A stretch of DNA of 28,574 nucleotides, taken from positions 59,700-88,273 of the forward strand of contig DCJH01000052.1 in the NCBI GenBank assembly GCA_002317385.1. Direction: 5' to 3'. Each line of letters opens with the position of its first letter. The stretch's first letter is position 1. The notes beneath the pieces are model-generated. The model was not told the origin of the DNA, made no database searches, and saw only the letters and a list, made by a program, of their open reading frames with translations. Both the position numbers and the translations under genes were made by a program. Source of the DNA: Prevotella sp. UBA1705. GTDB taxonomy: Bacteria > Bacteroidota > Bacteroidia > Bacteroidales > Bacteroidaceae. Positions 1 to 8,055 of this stretch are shown piece after piece.

Positions 1-824
1 TAGTAGTGGGCGGGCAGCATCTCGCTGTGGGTGTAGACGTCCACGCCTGTGCCCTCGGTCTGCTCCAGCAGGTCCTTGATATCCTTCAGGTCGTGGCCCG
101 ACACGAGGATGCCCGGACGTGTGCCCACGCCGATGTTCACCTTCGAAATCTCGGGCGTGCCGTATGCGCCGGTGTTGGCTTTGTCGAGCAGTGCCATCAC
201 GGCCACACCGTTCTGACCGGTCTCTACAACGGCTTTCAGCAGTTCGTCCTGGTCGGCATTGGGGTCGCTGATGAGTGCCAAAGCGCGTTCCATGAAGCGG
301 ATGATGTCCTCGTTGCGCTCGCCGAGGCGCGACGCATGCTCATAGTAAGCGCAGGTTCCCTTAAGTCCGAGCACCACGAGCTCCTTGAGTGAGCGCTGGT
401 CTTCGTTCTCATTGCGCAGCACGCTCTCACGGTTTCCCTCTGCGAGATAGTCTTCCTTTTCTCCGCCCCAGCGCACTTCCTGATAGTCGGGCAGTGCCAC
501 TTGGTTGTCGGCAGCAATCTTCAGCAGTCTTTTCTTCAGCTCAATGCCCTTGTCTACCTTATTCAGGATGGCTGCGTCGTCGAAGTTGGCGTTGGTGATG
601 GTGATAAAGAGTGCGTCCACGATATAGTCGCCGGCCTCGATGTTGTCGTAGGCCACGCCAGCCTCGTTCAAGGCATGGGCGATGGTTCCGATACCACGTG
701 ATACACTGATGAGCAAGTCCTGCCAGCGTGCCGTCTCAGGAAGTTTGCCACAAACACCTTTTACTGTACATCCCGTACCCTTTGCTGTTTCCTGACATTG
801 GAAACAAAACATCTGATTTTCCAT
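1..824 (-). CDS. hcp: Hybrid cluster protein (hydroxylamine reductase), C-terminus cut by window edge
   Basis: Hcp carries a [4Fe-4S] (or [2Fe-2S]) cluster and a hybrid Fe-S-O cluster, and handles NO or hydroxylamine in the cytoplasm of anaerobes. The N-terminus begins MENQMFCFQCQ and shows Cys7, Cys10, Cys19 and Cys25, that is C-x2-C-x8-C-x5-C, the class I pattern of strict anaerobes. The frame stays open to base 1, and reading it at several points gives in-frame sequence including a late RPGILVSGHDL stretch typical of the family. The ATG at 824-822 is chosen because the Cys motif starts 6 residues after it and a TATCTTTG -7 box lies 37 bases upstream. About 274 of roughly 550 residues are present. 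The next gene to its right is divergent. The identity is firm; the physiological substrate (NO versus hydroxylamine) is debated for the family. Confidence 0.95.
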   Translation of the reverse strand, partial: MENQMFCFQCQETAKGTGCTVKGVCGKLPETARWQDLLISVSRGIGTIAHALNEAGVAYDNIEAGDYIVDALFITITNANFDDAAILNKVDKGIELKKRLLKIAADNQVALPDYQEVRWGGEKEDYLAEGNRESVLRNENEDQRSLKELVVLGLKGTCAYYEHASRLGERNEDIIRFMERALALISDPNADQDELLKAVVETGQNGVAVMALLDKANTGAYGTPEISKVNIGVGTRPGILVSGHDLKDIKDLLEQTEGTGVDVYTHSEMLPAHY

Positions 825-861
825 ATTGTTTCTGTATAAGTTGAGTTTCTAACTACAATTG

Positions 862-869
862 CAAAGATA
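862..869 (-). promoter_or_regulatory. Bacteroidota -7 promoter box for hcp
   Basis: TATCTTTG on the minus strand fits TAnnTTTG exactly and predicts a leader of roughly 34 bases before the hcp ATG. No TTTG sits at the usual 18-21 base spacing; the nearest (900-897) is 27 bases away. A weak -33 region would fit activator dependence, which is inferred only. Confidence 0.6.
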
Positions 870-913
870 GGGCAGCGAAAGGCCTTTTAGAGGTAACAAA
901 TGTGACTTTTTAT

Positions 914-931
914 AGTTAAAGTTGGTTAACT
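914..931. promoter_or_regulatory. Palindromic site AGTTAA-N6-TTAACT, possible CRP/FNR-family operator for hcp
   Basis: A perfect inverted repeat with 6-base arms and a 6-base spacer lies between the divergent hcp and lipoprotein genes. Its centre (922.5) is about 60-70 bases upstream of the hcp start site predicted from the -7 box. The geometry is that of CRP/FNR-family dimers, and hcp genes in anaerobes are often controlled by HcpR, a member of that family. Assignment to HcpR is inferred; no regulator gene is in the window. Confidence 0.4.
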
Positions 932-1013
932 GCTGTATTTTCATGCCCTCGGGAAGCAAGGGAAGGGGGCAGAAAGCATTTTAGAAATGTAGACACCTTA
1001 TTATATATAGATT

Positions 1014-1628
1014 ATGAAACGACTGCTCAGACCTTTTCTCCTGCTGTTTGTTGTGGCCAGTTTGCTGTCTGCTTTGATGTCCTGCCTGTCGGATAGCGAG
1101 CCAGAAGACAAACTCACGGTCGACCCTGCGGAAGTGGTTTTCGACTCCGATGCTGTGGGCCGGCCCGTGTGGACAGACCTCAAGCCCATGAGTCGCGACT
1201 CCTTCGACCGACTCATCGTGGGTCGTGCGTGGCATTGCGACGCCACTTTCGAAATCCAGGAACATGGTTTTGCCTCCCACAAAAACCTCTGGGGCCACAT
1301 GCTCGGCATGGCCCCGACTCACTATTTCTTTGACAAAGACTCGGTCACGATGTATGTTTACAACGATGCCCACGGCAACATCAACGCCGGACTGGGCTAC
1401 ATGCGCCGGCCCTATACCTATGATAATCGCGACAACGGTATCTATATCGACGGCCGCCGTGAACTGCAACTCAACCTCAGCACCATCATCCCGGCCCAGA
1501 AACTCGCTGCCGTGCAGTATATTGCCCAGCGGTCCGACGGGCACAATATATACGGCATGTCCCTCTTCAGCCGCCTCACCGACCGCGAATACCAGCAGTT
1601 GAAGGAAGACTACAAGGTGAAGTGGTGA
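1014..1628 (+). CDS. Small lipoprotein of unknown function
   Basis: The 204-residue product has a hydrophobic signal segment (about residues 4-22) ending in a lipobox, Leu21-Met-Ser-Cys24, so it should be lipid-anchored. The residues after Cys24 (LSDSEPED) are acidic, like the export signal that sends Bacteroidota lipoproteins to the cell surface. The rest is a soluble, probably beta-rich domain with no further membrane segment. I do not recognise a named family. It is divergent from hcp and 76 bases upstream of the pirin gene, so a shared transcript is possible. The start is the first ATG that gives a complete signal peptide. Confidence 0.75.
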   Translation: MKRLLRPFLLLFVVASLLSALMSCLSDSEPEDKLTVDPAEVVFDSDAVGRPVWTDLKPMSRDSFDRLIVGRAWHCDATFEIQEHGFASHKNLWGHMLGMAPTHYFFDKDSVTMYVYNDAHGNINAGLGYMRRPYTYDNRDNGIYIDGRRELQLNLSTIIPAQKLAAVQYIAQRSDGHNIYGMSLFSRLTDREYQQLKEDYKVKW

Positions 1629-1704
1629 CTTGAATATAACGCACGGGGCAGGTTGGCACGGTGTTTGTACTTATGCTTAATATCCAAAGAAAGGAACAAA
1701 CAGT

Positions 1705-2556
1705 ATGACAACAGATAGAAAAATAATCCGCAGTGTGCGTGGACAGCGTGCGCAAGACGGTGCCGGCGTGAGCCTGGTGCGCGTGCTCGGCAATGAGACC
1801 ATCTACGATTTCGACCCCATCCTCATGCTCGACTCGTTCGATTCGACCGATCCCCGCGACTACAACGCAGGATTCCCTACCCATCCTCACCGAGGTATCG
1901 AGACCGTGACATTCCTCGCCCAAGGTAGCGTGCGCCATAAAGATCACCTCGGCCATGAGGCGACGGTGCACGATGGCGGTGCCCAATGGCTCACCGCAGG
2001 GTCGGGAGCATTCCATTCTGAGTATCTCTCGGCCAGCGAACGGCTACTCGGTGTGCAGCTCTGGCTCAACCTGCCAGGTAAGGACAAGATGTGCCCGCCG
2101 GCCTATCACAGCATCGACAACAGCCAGATAGAGGTGTTTCCATTCGACGGAGGACAGCTCCGTCTCATCTGCGGCGAGTATCGTGGGCATCGTGGTTACC
2201 AAGGCAAATACCTGCCCTTAGACTACTACGACATTCTCCTCGACCCGCATGCTACACTCACGCTCGACACCAACCCCGACGCTTCTGTCATGGCTTTCAC
2301 CCTGCAGGGCAAAGCGGTGATAGGTGGAAGCATGGTCGAGGATAAGACAGCGGTGAAGCTCGGCGATGGTGACCGACTCACTATCGAGGCAGGCGACGAG
2401 GGCGCAGAGGTGCTGGTGATAATCTCTCGCAAGCTCGACGAACCCGTAGCTTGGTATGGTCCCATCGTGATGAACACCATGGACGAAATCAAGACCGCCG
2501 TCAACGAACTCAACAACGGCACATTCCTCAAGTCAACAACCGACTATCGGGAATAG
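1705..2556 (+). CDS. Pirin family protein
   Basis: A 283-residue bicupin of the pirin family, the usual length. The N-terminal cupin shows the HPHRG motif (His60, His62) followed by a GAFHSE motif (His104, Glu106); in pirins these four residues bind one metal ion. Characterised bacterial pirins have quercetin 2,3-dioxygenase activity or act as protein modulators; the role here cannot be told from sequence. There is no signal peptide, so it should be cytoplasmic. It runs in the same direction as the preceding lipoprotein gene and converges on the YolD-like gene; a strong hairpin at 2638-2666 separates them. The ATG at 1705 gives the standard N-terminus. Confidence 0.9.
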   Translation: MTTDRKIIRSVRGQRAQDGAGVSLVRVLGNETIYDFDPILMLDSFDSTDPRDYNAGFPTHPHRGIETVTFLAQGSVRHKDHLGHEATVHDGGAQWLTAGSGAFHSEYLSASERLLGVQLWLNLPGKDKMCPPAYHSIDNSQIEVFPFDGGQLRLICGEYRGHRGYQGKYLPLDYYDILLDPHATLTLDTNPDASVMAFTLQGKAVIGGSMVEDKTAVKLGDGDRLTIEAGDEGAEVLVIISRKLDEPVAWYGPIVMNTMDEIKTAVNELNNGTFLKSTTDYRE

Positions 2557-2637
2557 CATTTGGCCGTAACGGTCTATCCATCAGATAGAAAGGCCTATCT
2601 CTTGATAGTCTTCCCATCATGTCTTTAAATGCTTCGT

Positions 2638-2666
2638 CCCCCTTCAAATCATCGATTTGAAGGGGG
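2638..2666. terminator. Perfect 13-bp hairpin between convergent genes, likely bidirectional terminator
   Basis: CCCCCTTCAAATC and its exact complement are separated by a 3-base loop (ATC). It lies 82 bases past the pirin stop and 36 bases past the YolD-like stop. There is no long T-tract on either side, so the terminator call rests on stem strength and position. Confidence 0.55.
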
Positions 2667-2702
2667 ATGAACACTGTCATAGAGCGTAGATCTCCCCTCG
2701 CT

Positions 2703-3194
2703 CTATTCTTCTATTTCATCTTCCGGCTCATCCAACTTGAACGTTTCGCTTTCCAAATCGACGATGAAGCGGAAAGGAATGGAGCATTTGCCGTCCATGG
2801 TGAGGAGGTCGAGCATCTGCTCGTACTCCCTGATCTTCCTCACAACGCCTTTAGATTTAAGATAGGCTCCGCCCTCCTTGCGCTCGTCGGGCTTGAAAAA
2901 CGTGACCTCTACCGTAGGTTCTTCGCGCAGCAAGGCCTTGAGAATCATCATCTTGCGCGACAAGAGGTCTTCGCTGTCGCCTGTGAGATACACCTGCTTC
3001 TCGGTGGCACGCGCCATCTCGCGCAACGCCGCTTCGTGTCCGGTGAGCGCAGCAAAGGGGGCAAACTGGGCTGCCCGGTTGAGCCTGCTCATCTGAGGAT
3101 GGGTCTGCGAGACGTGGTGTGGCAAATGGATAATGTCGTCGTAGTCGTGGGTCATAGCTGTAAAAAGAGTGGCAGCGGGGGCTTGAAGGGGCAT
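2703..3194 (-). CDS. YolD-like protein, partner gene of the Y-family polymerase
   Basis: A 163-residue protein with the hallmark MSRLNRAAQFAPFAALTGHE segment (residues 35-54) of YolD-like proteins. In Firmicutes, YolD-like genes sit beside UvrX/YqjW-type Y-family polymerases and are thought to work with them, loosely as UmuD does with UmuC. Here the ATG at 3194 overlaps the polymerase stop (ATGA), which argues for this start and for translational coupling; an internal Met14 is the alternative. The C-terminal tail is very acidic (LDEPEDEIEE). No membrane segment or signal peptide is seen. The family call is good; the biochemical role is unknown. Confidence 0.8.
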   Translation of the reverse strand: MPLQAPAATLFTAMTHDYDDIIHLPHHVSQTHPQMSRLNRAAQFAPFAALTGHEAALREMARATEKQVYLTGDSEDLLSRKMMILKALLREEPTVEVTFFKPDERKEGGAYLKSKGVVRKIREYEQMLDLLTMDGKCSIPFRFIVDLESETFKLDEPEDEIEE

Positions 3195-4705
3195 CAGGCC
3201 TTGTGTCCGCCTATCTGATTGTTGCGTTCACGAGCCGTGGCTCCCTCCTCAAAGTCGGTGCCTTTGAGGATAGAGTTCTTGCCATATTTCTTTTTTATAT
3301 TGAGCAATGTCTGCTGCATGCGATGCTCTTTGGACAGTGCCTCCTTACGTTTCTTGAGTTTGCGCAGCGACTCCTTGTAGTCGGTGAAGAGGTCGAGCTG
3401 CACAGGGGCGTGGCCCATACGCTCTGCCGTGGCCTCGTCGATGACGTGATTGGCCATGAGCGTGATGCGCCGCACGAGCAGATGGGGATGCACCAGTCGG
3501 TCGAAAAGTTCCATCACGGCCTGCGTGATGAGCTTCGACGAGGAGTTAGGGAATCCCAGATTTGTTGCCCCGTTGACGTGTTTGGGTACCCTTCGCCCGT
3601 AGTGGTCCACGGAAACCGGGCCGCTATAGAGCACGCTGATGGCCGGATTGGTAAGACTTTCGCGGTCGTAGCCCACGGCAAGTCCCACTTGGTCGGTCAC
3701 GAGATGCTTGTCCACAAGGTCGAGAGCCAGGGCATCGGCCATCTCCTTGGCTACCACGCGCGCCTTCTTCGCCGTGTAAGGCTCGGTGAGCACCTGCCCA
3801 CTGCTCAGCGAGTTTACCGCCGGCCGATAGGCCTTCACGTCCTCGATGGTGCAGGGTTCCCAGCCCCAGGCATGGTCGATAAGCAGTTCGGCATTCACGC
3901 CGAAGAGCTTGTAGAGCAGCCACTCGCGCTCAATGGAGCATCGGGCGAGTTGTCCCATGGTGGTGATGCCATATTGTTCGAGCCGCCGGGCAATGCCATG
4001 GCCCACGCGCCAGAAGCTTGTGAGCGGCTTATGGTCCCAGAGAATGCGGCGGTATGACATCTCATCGAGCTCGGCTACACGCACTCCATCGGCGTCGGCG
4101 GGCATGTGCTTGGCCACAATATCCATAGCCACCTTGCTCAGATAGAGATTGGTGCCGATGCCCGCCGTGGCGGTAATGCCAGTCTCGGCCAGCACCGCAC
4201 GCACCATTTTCATGGCCAGTTCGTGGGCCGAGAGCTTATAGAGTTTGAGATAATGGGTAGCGTCGCAGAATATCTCGTCTACGGAATAGACGTGGATATC
4301 CTCGGGCGCGATAAATCGGGTATATATCTGATAGATGCGTGTGCTGTAGTGGATGTAGTAGGCCATGCGCGGCACGGCAGCAATATAGTCTACTTCCAGC
4401 TGGGGATTGGCCTTGAGTTCAGCATCATAGACCGACTTCCCGGTGAGCTGATGACCCGGTGCAGCCCATCGCCGTTGCTGGTTCACCTCGTTCAATCGCT
4501 GTATCACCTCGAACAGTCGGGGCCGTCCGGGTATGCCGTAGGCCTTGAGGGCGGGCGACACCGCGAGGCAGATAGTCTTCTCCGTACGGCTTGCGTCGGC
4601 CACCACAAGGTTGGTAGAGAGCGGGTCGAGCCCCCTCTCCACACACTCTACCGAAGCGTAAAACGCTTTTAGATCTATGGCTATGTATGTTCTATCTGCT
4701 GACAT
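3194..4705 (-). CDS. Y-family translesion DNA polymerase (UvrX/UmuC/DinB-like)
   Basis: A 503-residue Y-family polymerase. Visible motifs: IDLKAFYASVEC at residues 10-21 with metal ligand Asp11; YSVDEIF around 140-146 with catalytic Asp143 and Glu144; a helix-hairpin-helix thumb region near 230-250; little-finger domain about 290-420; and a clean beta-clamp-binding peptide QLDLF at 436-440. The 60-residue tail is lysine-rich. It should copy past DNA lesions at low fidelity when tethered to the sliding clamp. It is the first gene of a two-gene operon with the YolD-like gene, sharing an ATGA overlap. A TATCTTTG box at 4732-4725 serves as its likely promoter. No LexA-type operator is visible. 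It is closer to the UvrX/UmuC type than to classical DinB, judged by the DLKAFYASVEC motif and the YolD partner. Confidence 0.9.
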   Translation of the reverse strand: MSADRTYIAIDLKAFYASVECVERGLDPLSTNLVVADASRTEKTICLAVSPALKAYGIPGRPRLFEVIQRLNEVNQQRRWAAPGHQLTGKSVYDAELKANPQLEVDYIAAVPRMAYYIHYSTRIYQIYTRFIAPEDIHVYSVDEIFCDATHYLKLYKLSAHELAMKMVRAVLAETGITATAGIGTNLYLSKVAMDIVAKHMPADADGVRVAELDEMSYRRILWDHKPLTSFWRVGHGIARRLEQYGITTMGQLARCSIEREWLLYKLFGVNAELLIDHAWGWEPCTIEDVKAYRPAVNSLSSGQVLTEPYTAKKARVVAKEMADALALDLVDKHLVTDQVGLAVGYDRESLTNPAISVLYSGPVSVDHYGRRVPKHVNGATNLGFPNSSSKLITQAVMELFDRLVHPHLLVRRITLMANHVIDEATAERMGHAPVQLDLFTDYKESLRKLKKRKEALSKEHRMQQTLLNIKKKYGKNSILKGTDFEEGATARERNNQIGGHKA

Positions 4706-4724
4706 GCAACTACAGAATAGTCTA

Positions 4725-4732
4725 CAAAGATA
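4725..4732 (-). promoter_or_regulatory. -7 promoter box for the polymerase-YolD operon
   Basis: TATCTTTG on the minus strand matches TAnnTTTG exactly, 19 bases upstream of the polymerase ATG. The -33 region is not obvious. Confidence 0.55.
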
Positions 4733-4829
4733 GTATTTAATTCCTAAATGAGAACGGAGATACTGCTTTTAATTTGGGAATTATGGACACTTCCGTTATA
4801 TGATGTTACCCCAATAATATTATACCAAG

Positions 4830-4885
4830 AGCCATCATTCTGATCCAAAGGCTGCAAAGAGGCAGTGAAGGAGGGAATGATGGCT
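4830..4885. repeat. 11-bp inverted repeat with nested small stem, in the gap between dacB and the polymerase promoter
   Basis: AGCCATCATTC at 4830-4840 is exactly complementary to GAATGATGGCT at 4875-4885. Inside, CTGC and GCAG can form a second short stem. The structure lies about 80 bases past the dacB stop. It could mark the end of the dacB transcript or be a small structured RNA; there is no T-tract. The rest of the 4733-4963 gap shows no gene. Confidence 0.4.
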
Positions 4886-4963
4886 ATTGATAGGGCATGT
4901 GTGGCTGGGAAGATGAGCGGTAGAGCTTCTGGGTGAGAGGCAGGGAGCGCAGTTGGTTTAGGA

Positions 4964-6205
4964 TTATTGTACCAATGTTTCGGCCAGTTTTCGCTGGAGC
5001 ACACGGGCATCGAGTACAGACATTTCGCTATCCATGATGGCGAAGGCAAGGGTGTGACCATTGCTGCCCTTGCAGTATCCGGCCAGCGAGGAGATGCCGT
5101 AGGGATGAGAGAGGGTGCCGGTCTTGGCCCTGATCTTGCCGCGGGTCTTCTCGCCCGACATCTCTACGCGCAGCGTTCCGTCTACGCCCGACAGCGACAA
5201 CTCGTTGTAGAGCATGTGGTAGATGGGCTTGTGCTGATAGCCATAGCGCAGGATGGTGGTGAGCGCAAGGGGCGAAAGATGATTGTGTGTGCACAGTCCG
5301 CAACCGTCGTGAATCACCAACGACGAGTCTCTCAGGCCCAAACTGTCGCGCATGAAGGTGCGCAGATAGGCCACGCCTGCCTCGGTCGGGTCGGCCTTGG
5401 GGTTGACCCGATGGCCTATGGTGTAGAGCATTGAGGTAGCTTGGGTATTGGAACTGTTCTTCCACATGCGCCGGGTGACGCGGTCTATCGACCTATAGAA
5501 CCGGAACACGCCACGTGATCCACGGGGTACACGGCCCATCACCACCTGACTGTCGGCCACGCTGATACCCTGGTTACGCAGGGCCGCCTTGAGGTCTTTC
5601 ACCACTCGGGGGGCGCCTTTGTAAAGCACGCCATAATGGGAGAAGCTCAAATCCCACGGATACCAGTGGGGCTCGCTCTTCACCGGCTCCTGCAAGAGCA
5701 GGTCTACATATAGGCGTCCGTCAAACTTGCGTATGCCCTTACGCTTCAAAGCCTGCGCAAACATCATGAGGTCAGGCCCTTGCAGCTGTGGGTCAAGGTC
5801 GCCCTTGAAGGCGATATCGCCGTGAAGCAGTCCGTCGCGAACCTGTCCTCGGGTGTAGATGGTGGAGTAATAGAGGTATCGCGGACCCAGCAAATGCACT
5901 CCCGCCACACCGCTCAGCAGTTTCAGGCACGATGCCGAGGGCAGGGCTTCGCGCTCGTTCAGCCCATAGACGGGCTTGTCGGCGGTGAGGTCGTAGACAT
6001 AGAAGCCAAATTTTCCGCTTGGCCGACGCGCTTGGGCAAAGTCGGTCAAGCGCTGGCGCAGGGCTTCGTCGACCTTGGTATCAAGGACGGCAGACTTGGT
6101 TTTTTCCTTGTTTTTTTCTTGTTTATCCTTGCTTCCGCATCCGGCCAAGAGCAGCAAAGCCAGTGAGAAAACAATCCAATGGTTAAGGGTATGCGTCGGT
6201 TTCAA
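4964..6205 (-). CDS. dacB: D-alanyl-D-alanine carboxypeptidase/endopeptidase, S13 (PBP4/DacB) family lipoprotein
   Basis: A 413-residue penicillin-binding protein of peptidase family S13. The three active-site motifs are complete: SxxK as Ser92-Cys-Leu-Lys95, SxN as Ser251-Ser-Asn253, and KTG at 361-363. It should trim or cleave peptidoglycan cross-links in the periplasm. The N-terminus has a signal segment and a lipobox, LAGC with Cys23, followed by the charged run GSKDKQEKNKEK, so it is a lipoprotein. It is somewhat shorter than E. coli DacB (about 477), suggesting reduced inserted domains. It has its own promoter upstream (6264-6233) and lies about 220 bases downstream of the GH53 gene, so it is probably a single-gene unit. 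It could equally be labelled PBP4-like. Confidence 0.9.
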   Translation of the reverse strand: MKPTHTLNHWIVFSLALLLLAGCGSKDKQEKNKEKTKSAVLDTKVDEALRQRLTDFAQARRPSGKFGFYVYDLTADKPVYGLNEREALPSASCLKLLSGVAGVHLLGPRYLYYSTIYTRGQVRDGLLHGDIAFKGDLDPQLQGPDLMMFAQALKRKGIRKFDGRLYVDLLLQEPVKSEPHWYPWDLSFSHYGVLYKGAPRVVKDLKAALRNQGISVADSQVVMGRVPRGSRGVFRFYRSIDRVTRRMWKNSSNTQATSMLYTIGHRVNPKADPTEAGVAYLRTFMRDSLGLRDSSLVIHDGCGLCTHNHLSPLALTTILRYGYQHKPIYHMLYNELSLSGVDGTLRVEMSGEKTRGKIRAKTGTLSHPYGISSLAGYCKGSNGHTLAFAIMDSEMSVLDARVLQRKLAETLVQ

Positions 6206-6232
6206 GATTCAAATCGTTGTTTTGTGTAGCCA

Positions 6233-6264
6233 CAAAGTTACACATTTCCTTGCTCTATGACCAA
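6233..6264 (-). promoter_or_regulatory. Promoter for dacB
   Basis: On the minus strand TTG (6264-6262), a 21-base spacer and TAACTTTG (6240-6233) fit the Bacteroidota -33/-7 pattern, with the -7 box 27 bases before the ATG. Confidence 0.55.
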
Positions 6265-6382
6265 TGATTTAGGACGAATTAACGAAGTTTTTGGTATCAT
6301 CGACGAAGCGAAGGCAGGAGAATGGGTAGGCTGTGAGGGAGATGGAATGAACGACAGCGAGAAGCAATAGGTACAGGACAAT

Positions 6383-6406
6383 GGGATGGCGAGTGGTCGC
6401 CATCCC
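6383..6406 (-). terminator. Perfect 10-bp hairpin after the GH53 gene
   Basis: GGGATGGCGA and TCGCCATCCC flank a 4-base loop, 9 bases past the GH53 stop codon. The stem is GC-rich but no T-tract follows it on the minus strand. Position and strength support a terminator or 3'-end stabilising hairpin. Confidence 0.55.
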
Positions 6407-6414
6407 CAGCTGCT

Positions 6415-7425
6415 CTACTTATGGCTAAACGCATCCATAATCTCCGTGGGTCTACCCTGACGGAAAGCGCCAAGCGGATAGGCGCCCTCGAGCTCGGGTG
6501 CCCAGTAGAACACGCCGTGGCAATGGCCGTCTGTGCGATTCCGGGCGGCCTCGATGATAGCCGAGAGTATCTTCTTCCCTTCGACCGGACGGCTCACTTG
6601 CACGCCTGTCTCTACCACCATCGACTCTGTGCCGTATTTCTTGTAGAGGTATTTGATATTTTCGGCAAAGTCGCGCACGGTGCCCTGCCAGTTGGATTCG
6701 AGCTTGGCCTCGATGTCCCAATAGGGATATACGCTCAGGCCAATGATGTCCCAGCTCACCCCATACTTCTTCAGGCCGTCGAAAATAAAGTCATAGCGCT
6801 TGCGGTCGCAGCCTCCGTCGAGGTGGATGATGACCTTGGCCTGCGGATAGACAGCCCTCACCCCCTCGATGCCAGCAGCCGTGAGGCCCGCATATTGCTC
6901 CATATTCTCTTCGGCACGCCCCATGGGCCACAGAAATCCGTGGGTGGTTTCGTTGCCCACCTGCACCCATCTCACGTCGATGTGGTGGTCTTTCAACAGT
7001 CGGAGCACGTCCTGCGTGTGCCATCGCAACAGGTCTTTCATCTCGCCATAGTTGGAATATTGCCACGCGGCGGGAATGTGCTGCTTGCCTGGGTCGGCCC
7101 ACCAGTCGCTGTAATGGAAGTCGATCATCACCGGCATACCATAGTATTGTGCGCGCCGTGCCATCTCCAGCACATCCTGTGCGCCCGACCATCCGCCTCG
7201 GGGATTGACCCAAACACGGAGTCTCACGGCATTGAGCCCCAGCTCATGCATCAGCGCGGTGTTCTCGCGCAGCTCTCCCTTATGGTTGTAGAAGCGATGA
7301 CCTTCAGCCTCCATCTGCGTCGTTCCGCTGATATCGGCCCCGAGCCAGAACGTACTGTCGGCCTGCGCATGGGCCGACAGCGTGGCTATGAACAGAAGGA
7401 GAAGGGCAGAAAAGATTTGTTTCAT
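6415..7425 (-). CDS. Glycoside hydrolase family 53, arabinogalactan endo-beta-1,4-galactanase
   Basis: A 336-residue secreted enzyme: signal peptide about residues 1-20 (LSAHAQA cleavage region) and then a single GH53 TIM-barrel domain. Family signatures are GADISGTTQMEAEG near the N-terminus, NAVRLRVWVNP, IDFHYSDWWADPGKQ, the acid/base Glu159 in VQVGNET and the nucleophile Glu272 in VVETG. It should cut beta-1,4-galactan side chains of pectic arabinogalactan I outside the cytoplasm. It has no lipobox, so it is periplasmic or secreted rather than surface-anchored. No SusC/SusD pair or other glycosidase lies nearby, so it is not in a visible polysaccharide utilisation locus. It sits 57 bases downstream of the nicotinamidase gene and may share its transcript. 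Confidence 0.92.
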   Translation of the reverse strand: MKQIFSALLLLFIATLSAHAQADSTFWLGADISGTTQMEAEGHRFYNHKGELRENTALMHELGLNAVRLRVWVNPRGGWSGAQDVLEMARRAQYYGMPVMIDFHYSDWWADPGKQHIPAAWQYSNYGEMKDLLRWHTQDVLRLLKDHHIDVRWVQVGNETTHGFLWPMGRAEENMEQYAGLTAAGIEGVRAVYPQAKVIIHLDGGCDRKRYDFIFDGLKKYGVSWDIIGLSVYPYWDIEAKLESNWQGTVRDFAENIKYLYKKYGTESMVVETGVQVSRPVEGKKILSAIIEAARNRTDGHCHGVFYWAPELEGAYPLGAFRQGRPTEIMDAFSHK

Positions 7426-7482
7426 GATGATATTGTTTTAGTGAAAAGTAATGACAGTTGAAGGGGGAGTTCCATGGGGCAC

Positions 7483-8052
7483 TCACGCACCGATGAGATG
7501 GTTGTCGCGGATGAATGCTTCGAGCTCGCTGCCATCGTCGAGCGAGGGCGAGAACTCGCTGAGCACGCGCACCATCGTTGGCCCAAGGAGGGTGAGCATA
7601 TCGCGTGCTGTGTTGAGCACACAGATGTTTCCGGCCAGTCCGCAGATGTCCACCTGCTCTATCTGCAGTGCGGCAATGAGTCGCACGAGCACCGAGGCGG
7701 AGTCGGCATTCTGCATGATAGAGTATTCGTCTTTGTCAATCCTATTACCCTTGTAGAGCATGGTGAATCCCCCGCGCGACGTGTTGAGGGCTTCGAGCAG
7801 GGGTTGATACACGGCCGCCCCAACCGAATGCTGCACGCAATGGGCCGGCCACTCGCCGCCCTTGCGACTGAACGAGCAGTGGTTGTAGGGATGCCAGTCG
7901 GAGGTGACCATTTTCACCGCATAGTCGTCGCCATGCTGCGCCACATATTCCGCGAGCCTGTCCATGGCCTCAGCGGCCTTGGGCACGGGCAGCGAACCAC
8001 TGATGAAATCTATCTGAGGGTCTACGATGAGCAATAATCTGTTATTTTCCAT
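7483..8052 (-). CDS. pncA: Nicotinamidase (isochorismatase-fold)
   Basis: A 189-residue enzyme that turns nicotinamide into nicotinate for NAD salvage. The catalytic triad is visible as Asp11 (VDPQIDF), Lys101 (YKGNRIDKDEYS) and Cys144 (AGNICVLNTA). Metal ligands are Asp52, His54 and His58 in SDWHPYNHCSF and His71 in WPAHCVQ. I chose the ATG at 8052: it puts the first beta strand at the right distance, and a full promoter (8087-8056) overlaps the alternative upstream ATG at 8082. It is divergent from the TlpA-like gene. With nadBAC in the same window, both NAD routes are present. Other isochorismatase-fold hydrolases are possible, but the WPAHCVQ and KGxRIDKDEYS motifs favour nicotinamidase. 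Confidence 0.88.
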   Translation of the reverse strand: MENNRLLLIVDPQIDFISGSLPVPKAAEAMDRLAEYVAQHGDDYAVKMVTSDWHPYNHCSFSRKGGEWPAHCVQHSVGAAVYQPLLEALNTSRGGFTMLYKGNRIDKDEYSIMQNADSASVLVRLIAALQIEQVDICGLAGNICVLNTARDMLTLLGPTMVRVLSEFSPSLDDGSELEAFIRDNHLIGA

Positions 8053-8055
8053 AAT

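Noticed and set aside
4744..5061. 105-codon minus-strand frame overlapping the dacB 3' end
   Set aside because: It overlaps dacB coding sequence in another frame and extends through the structured intergenic hairpin; no promoter or domain is seen.
6421..7461. 346-codon open frame antisense to the GH53 gene
   Set aside because: The GH53 frame shows all catalytic motifs and a signal peptide; the reverse frame is a composition artefact.
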